64,000 bases of DNA, taken from Schistosoma haematobium. Taxonomy: Eukaryota > Platyhelminthes > Trematoda > Strigeidida > Schistosomatidae. The stretch is taken from NCBI RefSeq assembly GCF_000699445.3, contig NC_067200.1, positions 4,170,950 through 4,234,949 on the forward strand. Direction: 5' to 3'. Positions 35,449 to 46,685 of the stretch are shown in pieces; the stretch's first letter is position 1; each line of letters starts with the position of its first letter. The position numbers and the translations under genes were made by a program. The notes below the pieces were generated by a model. It saw nothing but the letters and a program-made list of their open reading frames with translations, was not told where the DNA came from and searched no databases.

Positions 35449-35830
35449 GTTGAAATCATGAGTCAGTTGAAGCTAGACCACCATTGAAAACCTGGAAGCA
35501 CTGGACGGCCGTTTCGTCCTGGTATGGGACTCCTCAGCAGTGCGTATCCACGACCCCGCACCACGCGGGGCTCGAACCCAGGACCTACTGGCTTTGCGCG
35601 CTAGCACTTAGCCACTAGACCAGTGAGCCGGTATCCAACGGTGTTAATGTCTAACTTCAACCAATCCACGAAGTTGCGCCACCGTACCCCATTGTCTTCA
35701 GTGAGTTGTTATCTCACAACAGACCGGTTGAACTCCACTGGTAACGGCTTCTCACTAGAACTTCAGGAGTTTTTCCTGAAGTCAGTCACTAGTGAGCAGT
35801 TGATTATTATTATCAGAATGGGTTTTGTGG
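35449..35830 (-). repeat. Beta-family repeat, nearly full length
   Basis: Minus-strand order: 5' part with CACTAGTGACTGACTTCAGG, then GTGAGATAACAACTCACTGA, tRNA-like head with CCGGCTCACTGGTCTAG and B-box GGTTCGAGCCC, then a hammerhead, then the 3' part ending TGACTCATGATTTCAACC. It directly abuts the fold-back copy at 35813-36092. Confidence 0.88.
35498..35543 (-). ncRNA. Hammerhead ribozyme, beta type, intact core
   Basis: On the minus strand stem I GCACUG/CAGUGC is a perfect 6 bp, the core is CUGAGGA, stem II is GUCC/GGAC with loop CAUACCA, GAAA follows, stem III is CG/CG with loop GC, and the cleavage triplet is GUC. All invariant positions are present. Confidence 0.88.
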
Positions 35831-36092
35831 AGAATTTTAGAAATTTCACAGGTTGAAATCATGAGTCAGTTGAAGCTAGACCACCATTGGTTAAGTGCTC
35901 GCGCGCGAAGCCAGTAGGTCCTGGGTTTGAGCCCCGCGTGGTGCGGGATCGTGGATGCGCACTGCTGAGGAGTCCCATACCAGGACGAAACGGCCGTCCA
36001 GTGCTTCCAGGTTTTCAATGGTGGTCTAGCTTCAACTGACTCATGATTTCAACCTGTGAAATTTATAAAATTCTCCACAAAACCCATTCTGA
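35813..36092 (+). repeat. Beta-family fold-back element with 77-bp arms
   Basis: The left arm 35813-35889 is the inverse of the right arm 36016-36092 with one visible mismatch in 77 bp. The loop (35890-36015) holds the tRNA-like head's second half and a complete hammerhead. The arms are the beta 3' end in both orientations. The near-identity suggests recent formation or gene conversion. Confidence 0.92.
35959..36004 (+). ncRNA. Hammerhead ribozyme, beta type, intact core
   Basis: Stem I GCACUG (35959-35964) pairs with CAGUGC (35999-36004). CUGAGGA is at 35965-35971. Stem II is GUCC/GGAC and GAAA is at 35987-35990. Stem III is CG/CG, U at 35997 and C at 35998. Predicted cleavage is after 35998. 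Confidence 0.92.
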
Positions 36093-38654
36093 TAACATAT
36101 TTTAATTTTAGAAATACTAGTTGAGTACTATCTGTGAATGTCTGTATTTTTCTATTGTTGATGTTAGTGGGCTGACAATTTACGCATTTGCATCACTGGT
36201 GATGAATAAGTCTTGAGGGTAGCTAAGAGACTGAGGAAGTTTGGGGAAGATTAAAAAGCATTTGTTTGTTCAGGGGATAAATAAATAAAATCAGAGATAA
36301 GAACCATTTCTTCTAAACTCTTTTAAAGTTTTAGTAGCCCTATATCTGACTCCAGTTAGATCGTATGATGATCGATATGAGAACATACATGCCACCAACT
36401 GTCATGTTATCGACTTAATTCGCGTTAGAGGATAAACGTAATAGAATATGTAAAATACAAGAATGAAGTTTGAATACATATATTTCATACACTCATTGAT
36501 ATGAACAGACAATCACGAGAGCGAAGCAAAATGATGCACAGTTGAGATGGTGAATAAGACAACTCGATTTTGTAAAGCGTCACTCAATATTTATATTCAG
36601 ACAAAAATAAGCTAACGACACGTCATGAACAGTCTGAGCAATTAACACAGACGATCATATAAAAAACCGGTCGGAATTAATAAGCGAATAATTGACAAGG
36701 TAAAAATGTGACTTGAGAAGAATAAATAAGTTGGTCTGTCCAGAAACTAGAATAATCTATGTAAGCTTGACATGGTACTACTAGCCACTACAAGATATTA
36801 TAGTATAAACAAATCTAACTAAGATTATTTTCCTAACCTTATTTCATCATACAAGACAGCACAAATTATATGTTAAGTCACATGTAATACATCAAGAAGA
36901 ATGAAAAGCCATTGTATGGATCAGTAGTCAGAACTATAGATCGTGAGGATGAAAAAACCATATGTATGCTAACCATGGTAGTGCAAATGTAAATGAATCT
37001 TTAAAGTGAGATGCACTCTGCATTTTCTTAACTACCCCATTTATCAAATGGAGAATAATAAAAGTGTAAGAAGTTTTATTCTGAAGTTCGAATAATAATG
37101 TTTACAACTCACATATATTTATGGACTGGCAGAAATATTCGGACAGTGATTCTAGTGGCATACCTCATGGCTTTGAGATAATATGTAAACTGTTACGTTC
37201 TGCATGGAATTTCACTGTTCTAATAAAATGGGGCAGCAAGACTATAATTGATGGATAAACCAATTATATTTAAGATAACAAGTCTCAAATTTTAGCGCGA
37301 AATTCATTTACTCATTTGGTTAAATATCATTTTGGCATTATAACTTATGTCAGTTCGTCATGATAACATCAACACCCTAACATTCAACTGTAAATCTTAA
37401 TCCTAATTCCTCAAATTGATATATATCACTCATTTAACACTAATAAGTAAGTAGACATCCTAAGGTCATTTTAGTGTTGCTCGAGGGTCATCCATAAATT
37501 ATAGTCTCACCACAGATGAACCAGTGTAATAAAATTTTATGACTGTAGAATACTGTAAGAAAAACATGGATTGATAACTCATTGAATATAAATCTAACCA
37601 TTGTTTGGGATCAAACAAAAAGGAAGTCATCAATGTTTAACGATAAATTAGTAATGTCTAAATGGAACTGTTATATACCAAAATCCTAAATTTTCCTGAG
37701 CTTTGTTTTCTGAAGTGAACGGCTTTGTCGTGGGACTTTTATTGTTCTATTGAAAAATGCCATCAGCACAAATTTTCAATTAGAAGTGAAGTATTCAAAT
37801 TCCTACACATGTGTGACTGCTTGTTCTGTTGACCTCAATCTTGATCAACTATTGTTAAGCTTAAACTTGTTATTATTTATCATTTTATCTTGATTGTATT
37901 TTCTTTTGATCTGATTCTTGATTCTATATTTGTTCATGTTTTATCTGATTGGATTGATTTCGATCTATGTTTTTGACTGTTGATTGACCTGAGTGCCAAA
38001 GTAGAATATTCATCGAGAACATCAAAGAAGTTAGATAATTGCTGTTAATGAAATTATCGATAAATTGATTGAATATAAAACTCCAATTAGGTTAAGATCG
38101 CAGTAGGTTTATAAAGTTAATGAATTACTCTTGTATGGATAGTTCCAACTTTTCTAAGTGCATAGTGAGAGCTTTAATGACGCGTTGAAGATAAAAGTTC
38201 GCTATCTTCTGTAGACTTTTATTTACCTTGTAAACTGGTCTTTAGAATTGAATCTATCTTGACTGGATGACTCATGTTGAATGATTTCACTTCTCATGAC
38301 CACACTAGTTCTTTTTGTCTGGAAATATGCAGGACAATGCTCTTAGACCCTCATAGAGATAGTCGTTTAATTGAACAAATCCAGTTAACGAACAACATAA
38401 ATACGATCGAAAATTGACTTTTCTCTTGTCGATCAAATTAAAATATTGATACATGAACTTGATCTTAACTGGTTGTAAATAAACACTGTATAATAGACCC
38501 ACCAGAAGCGGCTTATGTTCTATTGGAAAATAATCCAAACAAGCTTTTGGTGGCAATAATAAACTGTGATTATTCACTTAGATAACCAGTTCATGATTTA
38601 AACATCCAGTGGAGGAAATAAGTTAGTCATTGCATTGAAAAACTTTAATAATAA
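36093..38654. other. Intergenic; one dispersed segment shared with 50.1 kb
   Basis: About 37775-37925 (TAGAAGTGAAGTA, then TTGACCTC and AACTTGTTATT) resembles 50090-50230, so it is a dispersed repeat of unknown class. The remainder shows nothing I can support. Confidence 0.4.
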
Positions 38655-39108
38655 TATTTATTTCAATAGTTGAGATCATGTGTCAATTGAAACTAGACCA
38701 CTATGAAAAACATGGAAGCAATGGACGGCCGTTCCGTCCTATTATGGGACCCCTCAGTAGTGCGCATCCACGACACCGCCTGGCGAGATTCGAACACAGG
38801 ACGTATCAATTTCGCACTCAAGCGCTTAATCACTAGACAACTGAGCCAACTGGTATCCACCGGTGTTAATGTCTAAATTCAACTAGTCTACGAAATTGAG
38901 CGACACATCCACCACTGCCATCAGTGAGTTACTATCGCACAGCTGATCCGTTTGAACTCCACTGGTCACTGCGCACGGCTGAGGAGTCCTACAATAGGAC
39001 GAAAAGACCATCCACTGTTTCCAGGTTTCCCATGGTGGTCTGGCTTCAAGTGACTTATGATCCCAACTATTGAAATTACTAAAATCTCCACAAAACTCCT
39101 TCTGATAA
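38655..39108. repeat. Beta-family fold-back pair
   Basis: A minus copy (38655-38972) with head and decayed hammerhead (core CUGAGGG, GGAA in place of GAAA) is followed by a plus 3' part from 38973, in which CUGAGGA, GUCC/GGAC and GAAA are kept but stems I and III no longer pair. The plus copy ends in ATCTCCACAAAACTCCTTCTG, the beta 3' terminus. Confidence 0.85.
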
Positions 39109-40039
39109 TGATATTTATCTCTAGACGTATTAGTGTTCACTGTAGAATTCTTGACTCTTATTGTGCTATACTAAACTACTTACAAATAGTTAGTAGTTTA
39201 AACCACGTTTATCAATTTATAACTTATGTTCGTAACGAATGGAATTGTTTTGAATTAACGTGTCTGTGTATGGTCTCATTTTTCTCTTAAACCTATCATA
39301 TAGGATCCTATTTCTCCCACTTCTCATCATTAAACTCCATTGTCCAGTCAATTGGATGAAACTTTGCTTAGTTCGACTTTTTTACTTAACTGCATTTGCT
39401 GTAAATTTGTCTCGAGTTACTTGTCCGGAAGGAAACTTTCGCTTGTGTTTCACGGCCGCGTAAATAAATACTGAAGACCCGGGTATTTGCGGTTTACAGT
39501 TTGATAATTTTTCAGTTCGTTTTTGATATCAATACCATTGTACATTTAAAAAAACTAAAATTCCTACATACGGCTGAAGCAGTAACCTTCCGGATTAAGA
39601 AACTGGAGCTATGCGTACAACAGAAATATCTTCAATCACTTCTCCCCCCTTGGCGAACCTCAATGCCATTTATTCAATAGTAGTCTTAGCTATCGAATGA
39701 CCTAATTTGACTATTGTACTTACGACCTTTCGTGGTTAAACATAATTGTCTCTATTATAGGATAGTACAATCCAATCTGTGTACCAGTAAGTGGAAATTG
39801 TGCTGATGCAAACTGTCTAAAATCTATGAGATGAGTATCAGTTTATGTGCTCTCTACATATCCTTGAAGCATTTTTATCTGTCCAGGCGATATGACAGGT
39901 TCGATGATACATGTAGTTACTTAATTTGTAAGATTCTCTAAAACTTGCTCAGGGTGACTTAACCAGCTAATGCAGAATAATAATTTGAAAAAATTCAATA
40001 ATAATCAAATAAAAATGTCGAAAGGAAGAAAAAAATACC
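39109..40039. other. Intergenic, nothing recognised
   Basis: No supported gene or nameable repeat. Confidence 0.4.
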
Positions 40040-41049
40040 CAGAAACAAACCCATGAAGGGAATTAGAACCAAGGAATGATGAAAAGTTGGAAGTATTGTT
40101 TCTGCTTGCAAAGTTCGAGCTTGAGTTCGTGGATTGTCAATGCCTCAGACTTGCATGAAATATTGATTCGACACCCCTTTGATCCAATTCCTTTGACTCT
40201 GTAGATTGTTTTAAAAGAGGAATCCTCTGGAGTGATATGTCCGCACTTTATTAAATGCTCCTGTATTGAACTAGTGATTGTTTTGTATTCTCCTTTTAAA
40301 AGCCATGCCACGTAGTACTCTGAGATGTGTTTGGAAAGTCACCACTTTGTGCGGCCTATGTAACATGCCTCACAGGAGCAAGTAGATTTATAGATGTACA
40401 TTGATGTGGCCCAAAGCTGAAGTTTACCCTCAACACATCCGTGAATATTTGGCCAGCTTGAGAAAACGATTCAGAGTTTAGCTGAGTAGAACCTTTTATT
40501 CAACGATTTTGAAATCCGTCAATATAAGATTCCAGAAGCAGTGTCTTCTTTAGATTCCATATTCATAAACAAAGTTTTCTTCTGTACTGTCGACGCTTTT
40601 TCAAAATGAAGTTTAGGTGTTAAGCTGCTATCGACGAATCTAGGTGGACAACCGTTCGTAATGAGAGTCTGTTGAATTCGAAATATTCGAAATCTGTTGT
40701 GTCAGTGGAACAGATTCGCTTGATCCTAGAGGATAGAGAGTGAATCAAGTTCCACTTCCTATTCAATGGAACCCAGCTGTGGAAATTCATGTACTGACCA
40801 TTCCAGGTCGGTTTTCTATGTATTGATCTCTGTAAAAAGCCATCTGACCTTCTTTTCAATCGGAAATCAAGAAAATGAAATCCCTCGTTTGCCTCTGCCT
40901 CCAACGCTAACTGAATTGAGCAGTGAAAATTACTGAAACTATTCAAAATTTCACTGAGGCCTATATCTTAAAAAATAATGAGTGTCATCCATGTATCTCT
41001 TATGTAAATGAAATCTTTCAATTATTGGTCGAGGTACCGTATATTCTAA
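40040..41049 (-). mobile_element. Penelope-like element, 3' half (RT end and GIY-YIG endonuclease)
   Basis: On the minus strand: LEYTVPRPIIERFHLHKRYM with DDT (the YxDD catalytic motif as YMDD), then FHFLDFRLKRRSDGFLQRSI and HRKPTWNGQYMNFHSW, all hallmarks of Penelope RT. Next come CSCEACYIGRTKW and SSIQEHLIKCGH, the conserved parts of the GIY-YIG type endonuclease. Several frame breaks make it inactive. It continues the element at 43253-43990 across a nested insertion. Confidence 0.88.
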
Positions 41050-43256
41050 ATTCAGTTTCTGTTTGGGAAGGACAGGAGACTTGATGGCCTGTGTTAGTCC
41101 TGGTAATGGTGATCTCTCAATTGATCCAACTTTCTTTTGAAGGAGTCGACGGATGGAGCCTCAACCACGTGCTGAGGTAATGAATTCCACTCGTTGATGA
41201 TTCGATGGAAAAGTTGATAGTCAGCTGACAAGTAATTTGTTCTTGACTTGTGAACTTTTTTGGAGTGTCCTCGTAAATTATCTGTTTTGGAAGACAAGAA
41301 AAATGAGGGCATATCAGGTGCAGATTTGGCACTAAGCAATTTGAAAACTGTAATCAAGTCGCCTCTAGTTCTGAGATATGACAGCGGGAAAGGCTCAGCT
41401 TGGCCAGTCGAGCTTCATACGGAAGCTTCGCTATTCCGGGAATCAGCTTAGTTGCCGTTCTCTGAACCTTTTCCAGAAGCTCACTGCCTTTTTTTAAGCA
41501 GGGGCTGGCCGCTTGTATGCAGTACTCAAATTTAGGACCTACGAACACTGTATACAAAGTCAAAAACGTCTTAGCGTCGACATGACTAAAAGCCCTACGT
41601 ATTGACCATAACGTTCTAAAACCTTTGGCGGCTATTGCACGGCAGTGTGTAGTAGTCTTAAGGTCTTGGCTAACGATAACCCCTAAGTCATTATATGTCT
41701 GGACGACAGGTAGCTCAGTGTTATTCATCGTGTATGTACCTGTACCTTGATGACCGATATGCATCACAACACACTTGGAAGTATTTATCGGCAACTGCCA
41801 GGTTTGAAACCATTCAGAGAATTTCTTCAAGTCATTTTGGAGTTCTAAGCTATCACCCTCACATCGTATCGTTCTCCATATCTTGACATCATCCCACTCT
41901 CATGCGATACACTGTCGATAATGGCAAATGGAATGGCATTCCTAATGAATAGAGCTACTCCCCCTCCTTTACGCTTTTGTATTCTGTCGGCCCTTACTAA
42001 CGTAAAATCCTCGAAATCAAGTTCCAAACTATCTATAGCCTGTGTCATCCAGGTTTCTGTAACTGCGATTATGTCTGGCTTCGTAGAGTCAATCTGTACA
42101 ACTAGTTCCGATCGCTTATTAAGTAAGCTTCGGGCATTAGTGTAACATATCCGAAGCCTATTTAAGTGGCTTCGTGCTTCACCCAGATTGGCTTCCGCAT
42201 CATTCTCTGTCGAAGCCTTACAACCCGAAAATTTACAATTTTCAGGTCCTTTTCGTCAGCGTCTAACCTAAGTTGTAGTTCTTTTTCGGCTTCCCGTCTT
42301 CTAACACGGTCTGCCAATGGTAAGTCCTTACGGATAAGAACTCCTGAACCCTTTAATTTGTGTCCATTCTGTAAAATTAAGTCGCGTTCGTTCAAACATT
42401 TGAATACTACTTTAAGCAGTCTGGATTGATTTGGTTTCAAGTTCGCTAGACTCCCTAGTCTATACACCTTTAGCAAGGTGACCTCGGTGATATGTTGAGG
42501 CATGAGTTGATTAAGTAGCTGTTTAATCAGCACAATATCATGCTCAAAACGAGCTTTTGCTTCAGAGCTCTCACTCTCCTTGATTCTATGAAAAATAACT
42601 GACCTGTCGCTGTGATCAGCTTTCGATTTTTCGACTACTTTTACGGGTGCAGGAGTCCCTTTTATATCGCTACGTTGTTTCTTCCTTACAACCTGTATTC
42701 ATTCGTCAACGGTGCTAGGAGAAGCAACAACAGTTGCGTTAAACCTACTGTTGGATTCCTGAGGGTTATCGACGACCTTGGAGGCCAGGTTATGTTTTCC
42801 GCTAAAAACCGATCGAGCCTTGCGATTGAGGCTTCTAGGCGTTTCCTGTGAGATCCCATCTGGGAGACGGGGAACAGAAGAACCTACTTTTCTTGAGTTT
42901 TTGTTTAAGACAGACCTCTTTGGAGACTGTTTTTCCTTCTTTGATCGGTGTGAGTCACCTATTTTCGAACTCACCTGAGTTTGCTTCATATCAATTTGCG
43001 TGTCGACAGAGCGAGTGTTGTTTGATGTGTCCCGACTACGCTTGCTAAAACACTTTTTTGCAGCATCTAGCAGTGAGATGGCCTCGGTTAACAAGCTGTT
43101 TGCATCCGAACAGCACTGTTGACAAAGCCAAACGCAGCCTTTTTTACTGAACATTTTGAAAGCTGCAGGCGTTAAATTCGTGCAAACTTCGTGGTACTAG
43201 CCTTTGCACTCATCGCACTGCATGCCTCTTTCAACGGATAACGACAACCCGGATTC
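41050..43256 (-). mobile_element. CR1-like LINE nested in the Penelope-like element
   Basis: Minus-strand order: half PHD finger (MQCDECKG, YHEVC, WLCQQC) and ORF1 (43154-42699 and 42533-42162), an endonuclease piece (TLVRADRIQKRKGGGVALFI), then an internal deletion to the RT FADD region (DDVKIW at about 41880), and the RT C-terminus (SEWFQTWQLPINTSKCVVMH to RDHHYQD at about 41097). The host element resumes immediately after about 40 bp of 3' UTR. GAAT (minus-strand sense) is found at both junctions and may be a target-site duplication. Confidence 0.85.
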
Positions 43257-43990
43257 CCCATGAAACAATCAACCAAGAGGCGACCCAATGAAGAACTCAT
43301 TGCAACTCCATTTGTTTGTCTATAGAAGTAGCTCTTTTAGATAATGTTTTGGGATACAAATATCAAGGTCATTATTTTCAATATAACCACAAAAAACAAT
43401 TCCTGTGAGAGGAACATTTGTAAAGAGAGAAGTGACATCCGATGAGATCATTTCCTCCCCATTTACATTGATATTTTTTAATTGAGTCGACAAAGTCAAA
43501 GGAATCAACAGAGTTGTATCGATTAATGTGATTTTTAACGGGTTGTAAAATATCAGCTAACCATTTAGCAATCAGGTGATATGGAAAGTTATTTATATTA
43601 AATATATGACGTAAAGTGACATTCTTATGAACTTTTGGGAGTCCATGCAGTCTTTGTATGACGGAACCCGATGATTTAAGATGTTCATACAGGTGACAAT
43701 TAATAATAAATTCATCTTCCTTAGGATTTTAATTAACATCTGTTACGTTTTCTCAATTGCATCCTGTTGAATGGGTTTTTTTGGAGAATTAAACAGGATA
43801 AGATAATATCGAATATAATTAATATGATCCGTAAGGACAATTCCTGCACCCTTGTCTGGGCGATACAACACTAAATCATGATTTCTCCGAAGATCAGATA
43901 ATTAAGATTTATGGTCTTTTGGTCAGTAATCGACTAATTGTAGGTATTGTGTTTACCTGTTGATTACAACAGTCATCTCTATATTCTCCT
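43253..43990 (-). mobile_element. Penelope-like element, 5' half of RT
   Basis: Minus-strand frames show DLVLYRPDKGAGIVLTD, RLHGLPKVHKNV, SSDVTSLFTNVPLTG and QTNGVAMSSSLGRLLVDCFM followed by GN. These are Penelope RT blocks in order. The frame passes into the nested LINE right after MGN, and the expected continuation LEYTVPRP is on the other side at about 41049. Confidence 0.88.
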
Positions 43991-44257
43991 GTTACCCTTT
44001 GATTATTGTGTAAACTCATTTGATAATAAGAGTCTCGAATCAATTTATGATATAATCTTTTCTATCTTTCTATAAACAAATATATTTACCAAACAACTAA
44101 CTATGAATGTACAGCTTAAGTAAATGATTTTGTCGAAAAGAGAAGTTTCTTCACTGAATTCTCTTTATTTTTATTTAATAGGAAAAAAATTTATATTATA
44201 AACCAACCTTACACTTATACACAAATCAGATAAACACATCTCTTTCTTTATCTAGTA

Positions 44258-44515
44258 GTTGAATTCATGAATTCATTAAAGCTAGATCATCATGGAAAAC
44301 CTGAAAAGCACTGAATAGCCTTTTCAACCTAATATAGAACTTCTCAACAATATACATCTAAAGATTAAACATTCATACTGGATTCGAACCATATAAGCAA
44401 ACTCATAGATTCACATTATTCATCAATCCTATACTAAGATGAAACATTCATCTACTACTTCCAAATTTTCCAATAATAGTCCACTTTTACTTAACTCCAT
44501 GAATTCAACTCTTCA
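44258..44515. repeat. Beta-family fold-back pair, old, just upstream of the Fox promoter
   Basis: A minus copy (44258-44430) with a recognisable B-box GGATTCGAACC complement and eroded hammerhead is followed by an inverted 3' end (44432-44515, CATCTACTACTTCCAAATTT). The ribozymes are dead in both. Confidence 0.65.
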
Positions 44516-44569
44516 TAATCACTACAATCTCCATAATAAAAAACAACAACAACAAGGACACTCCTCTAA

Positions 44570-44790
44570 TCTCATTGGTTTATCATCAAGATCATTTCTC
44601 ATATCTATTTCTATGTATTATCATTCTGATTGGTCAGATTTTTTTATTACATACGAAAATCCTATTGGTCAATTCATAATAAATAATTCTTTTTCTAATC
44701 TGATTGGCTAATGAAAAATGAAAAAGAAATTTTTCGCGGTATATATCATTTGATTTAAATATAAAAGAACATGTATATATATCAACAATT
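44570..44790 (+). promoter_or_regulatory. Putative Fox gene promoter: four inverted CCAAT boxes and a TATA-like box
   Basis: ATTGG (inverted CCAAT) occurs at 44574, 44629, 44664 and 44703; the spacing between the last three is 35 and 39 bp, near the spacing usual for NF-Y arrays. TATAAAA is at 44760-44766, about 53 bp after the last box. If transcription starts about 30 bp downstream, the last box sits near -85, as is typical. The start codon is at 44925. Confidence 0.6.
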
Positions 44791-44924
44791 TTTTATTATA
44801 TATAAATGATATATCTAATTAAAAGTCAACTGGAACATCATTGATTACATTATAATATACATAAATATCATTATTATTATCATTATTATTGATTATTATC
44901 ATTATTAATAATCAATAAACAATT

Positions 44925-45576
44925 ATGAATGAAGAAAATTCTATTAAAAATATCAATATTAATCATAAATCAATAACCGAACATGTTAATAATAATCATT
45001 TATTATCAAATGAATTATCATTAGAATTATTACATCATCTTATAAATTATTATATAAAACAAAATTATTCTAAAAATAATATTGATTTTATTCAATTTAT
45101 TATATCTAATTGGAATATATTCAATGAACAATATAAATTAATTATTATAAAAACTTTATTAAATTATATTAAATTATCTACATCAAATGATAATTTATCA
45201 ATGATATATGATCAATTAATGAATCATAATTCAATAAATATCAATATTATTAATAATGATCAAGATTGGTCTAATCTATGTACATTGAATCATTATGAAT
45301 ATAATTATAATGATAATAAAGATGTTTATCATATAACTACTAATAATGAACCTATTCATAATAATAATAATAATAATAATAATTCAGTATTGAATATAGA
45401 ATCACAATCAATTGAAGGGAATATGAATTGTATAATGAGAAATTTACAAGTTAATAATCATAATCATAATAATAATAATAGTTCATGTTTATTCCCATCG
45501 AAACCACCATATTCTTATATTGCATTAATTGCTATGGCAATAAAATATGCACCAGGACAAAAAATCACTTTAAATG
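44925..45576 (+). CDS. Forkhead (Fox) transcription factor, first coding exon
   Basis: The 217-residue part ends with KPPYSYIALIAMAIKYAPGQ and KITLN, the first helix region of a forkhead DNA-binding domain (residues about 193-218). KITLNG is most like the FoxC/FoxL1 group. The first 190 residues are Asn/Ile-rich, and include a possible helical stretch (LSLELLHHLINYYIKQ) and an Asn run. The coding sequence is extremely AT-rich. The frame would stop at once if read through, but AATG|GTTAGT gives a good donor with phase 1, so the exon ends at 45576 and the rest of the domain (helix 3 and wings) must lie in a later exon. I saw none before 64000, so either the intron exceeds 18 kb or the gene is truncated. 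Fox proteins bind DNA in the nucleus and control development. Confidence 0.85.
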
Positions 45577-45639
45577 GTTAGTTGTTTATGTGATCAATTG
45601 TATTACTGATATATGTATATAATGTGGTATGATAGTAAT

Positions 45640-46085
45640 ATGTATAACTCTCGAAATGCTCTCACACGGCCACGCGTATATAGCCTCTGCCAGGGAAGTC
45701 CTACTCACTACCTTCTTGCACCACGGGTGTTGTTTACGGAAATGAGAGGACGAAAAGCGAATGTCCGGCGCTTTAACCAGATTTCAAACCAATGGTGCAC
45801 ATGGGCTCCAGTATCCTGAGGGAACAAATGGCGTATGAACCAATCGTTGGTCACCGGCTACCATGGAACTGCATCTTCTTACGATGCTCCACTGCCTTGT
45901 GGATCAGACCTTCAGGTCGAAGGATCGGGGTGTGGCCCCCTAAGAAAACCATCTGTTTCGGTTTGGGCACTTGGGCAGTATCATAGCCCACACACAAATA
46001 AAGTGAAAATGGCTTTTGTGTGGCGTATATATATATATTTGGTGCCATCTTGTACCAATATTTATGTGTTTAAATAAAATAATAA
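45640..46085 (+). repeat. Delta-family interspersed repeat, with A-rich tail
   Basis: The best oriented copy. It ends ACCAATATTTATGTGTTTAA followed by AATAAAATAATAAAATAAAA, the A-rich tail expected of a retroposon. Shares long blocks with 16130-16640, 58440-58985 and 63485-63715. The open frames inside it are in three different registers and look incidental. Confidence 0.75.
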
Positions 46086-46685
46086 AATAAAATAAAGTAT
46101 AACTCGTATATTTTACAGTATTATATAATCTGTCCCATTTGGACGCTTTTTTTCAATGTTAATTCTTCTTGAAAAGAGTAAGAATAAAGATTCATTTTAT
46201 TTCGTTGATTCTTGTCAGTTGCTTAGAACATAAAAGTGTTTAGTTAGAATTTATGTTGAAAACCTATTAGTATGACAATTGTGTAATATGTCTTCGATAT
46301 AACTTCCGACTAAATACTTTCATATTGTCAACAGTTGACGAGAACCAACGAAATAAAATGAATTCATGCTATTTTTGTTAGTATCTTTATTTTTGCTCTT
46401 TTCAAAATGATAAAGGGAAATATATGTGTAAAATATTACTTCTCCACCACCACCCCTCATCTAGTTGCCATGACAATTAATGTCTACATAATTAACTTTA
46501 CTTATAAGTGAAGAGTTATTGTTAGAGCTCCTGATTGTTTTTTTTTCTACGGATGAATTTCATTCATTGATTTAAGATGGTGATATATTTGCGATACATA
46601 TCTTGGATTTTATCTTTTGGAGAAGCTAAACATGAACTGTCTCATTAAAATAATAAATAATCAGTTGATATTCTATGGTTTATGT
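46086..46685. other. Unrecognised intronic sequence
   Basis: No supported feature. Confidence 0.4.

Noticed and set aside
35449..36092. CRISPR-like or clustered direct repeats
   Set aside because: The repeats are inverted tRNA-headed SINE-type units in a eukaryotic genome, with no regular spacers.
44439..44711. 90-residue Ser/Asn-rich open frame before the Fox exon
   Set aside because: Its first part is an inverted beta repeat end and its second part is the CCAAT-box promoter region; composition is low complexity.
45613..46077. Several overlapping open frames of 64-80 residues
   Set aside because: All lie in the delta repeat, in three frames, and the other delta copies do not preserve them.
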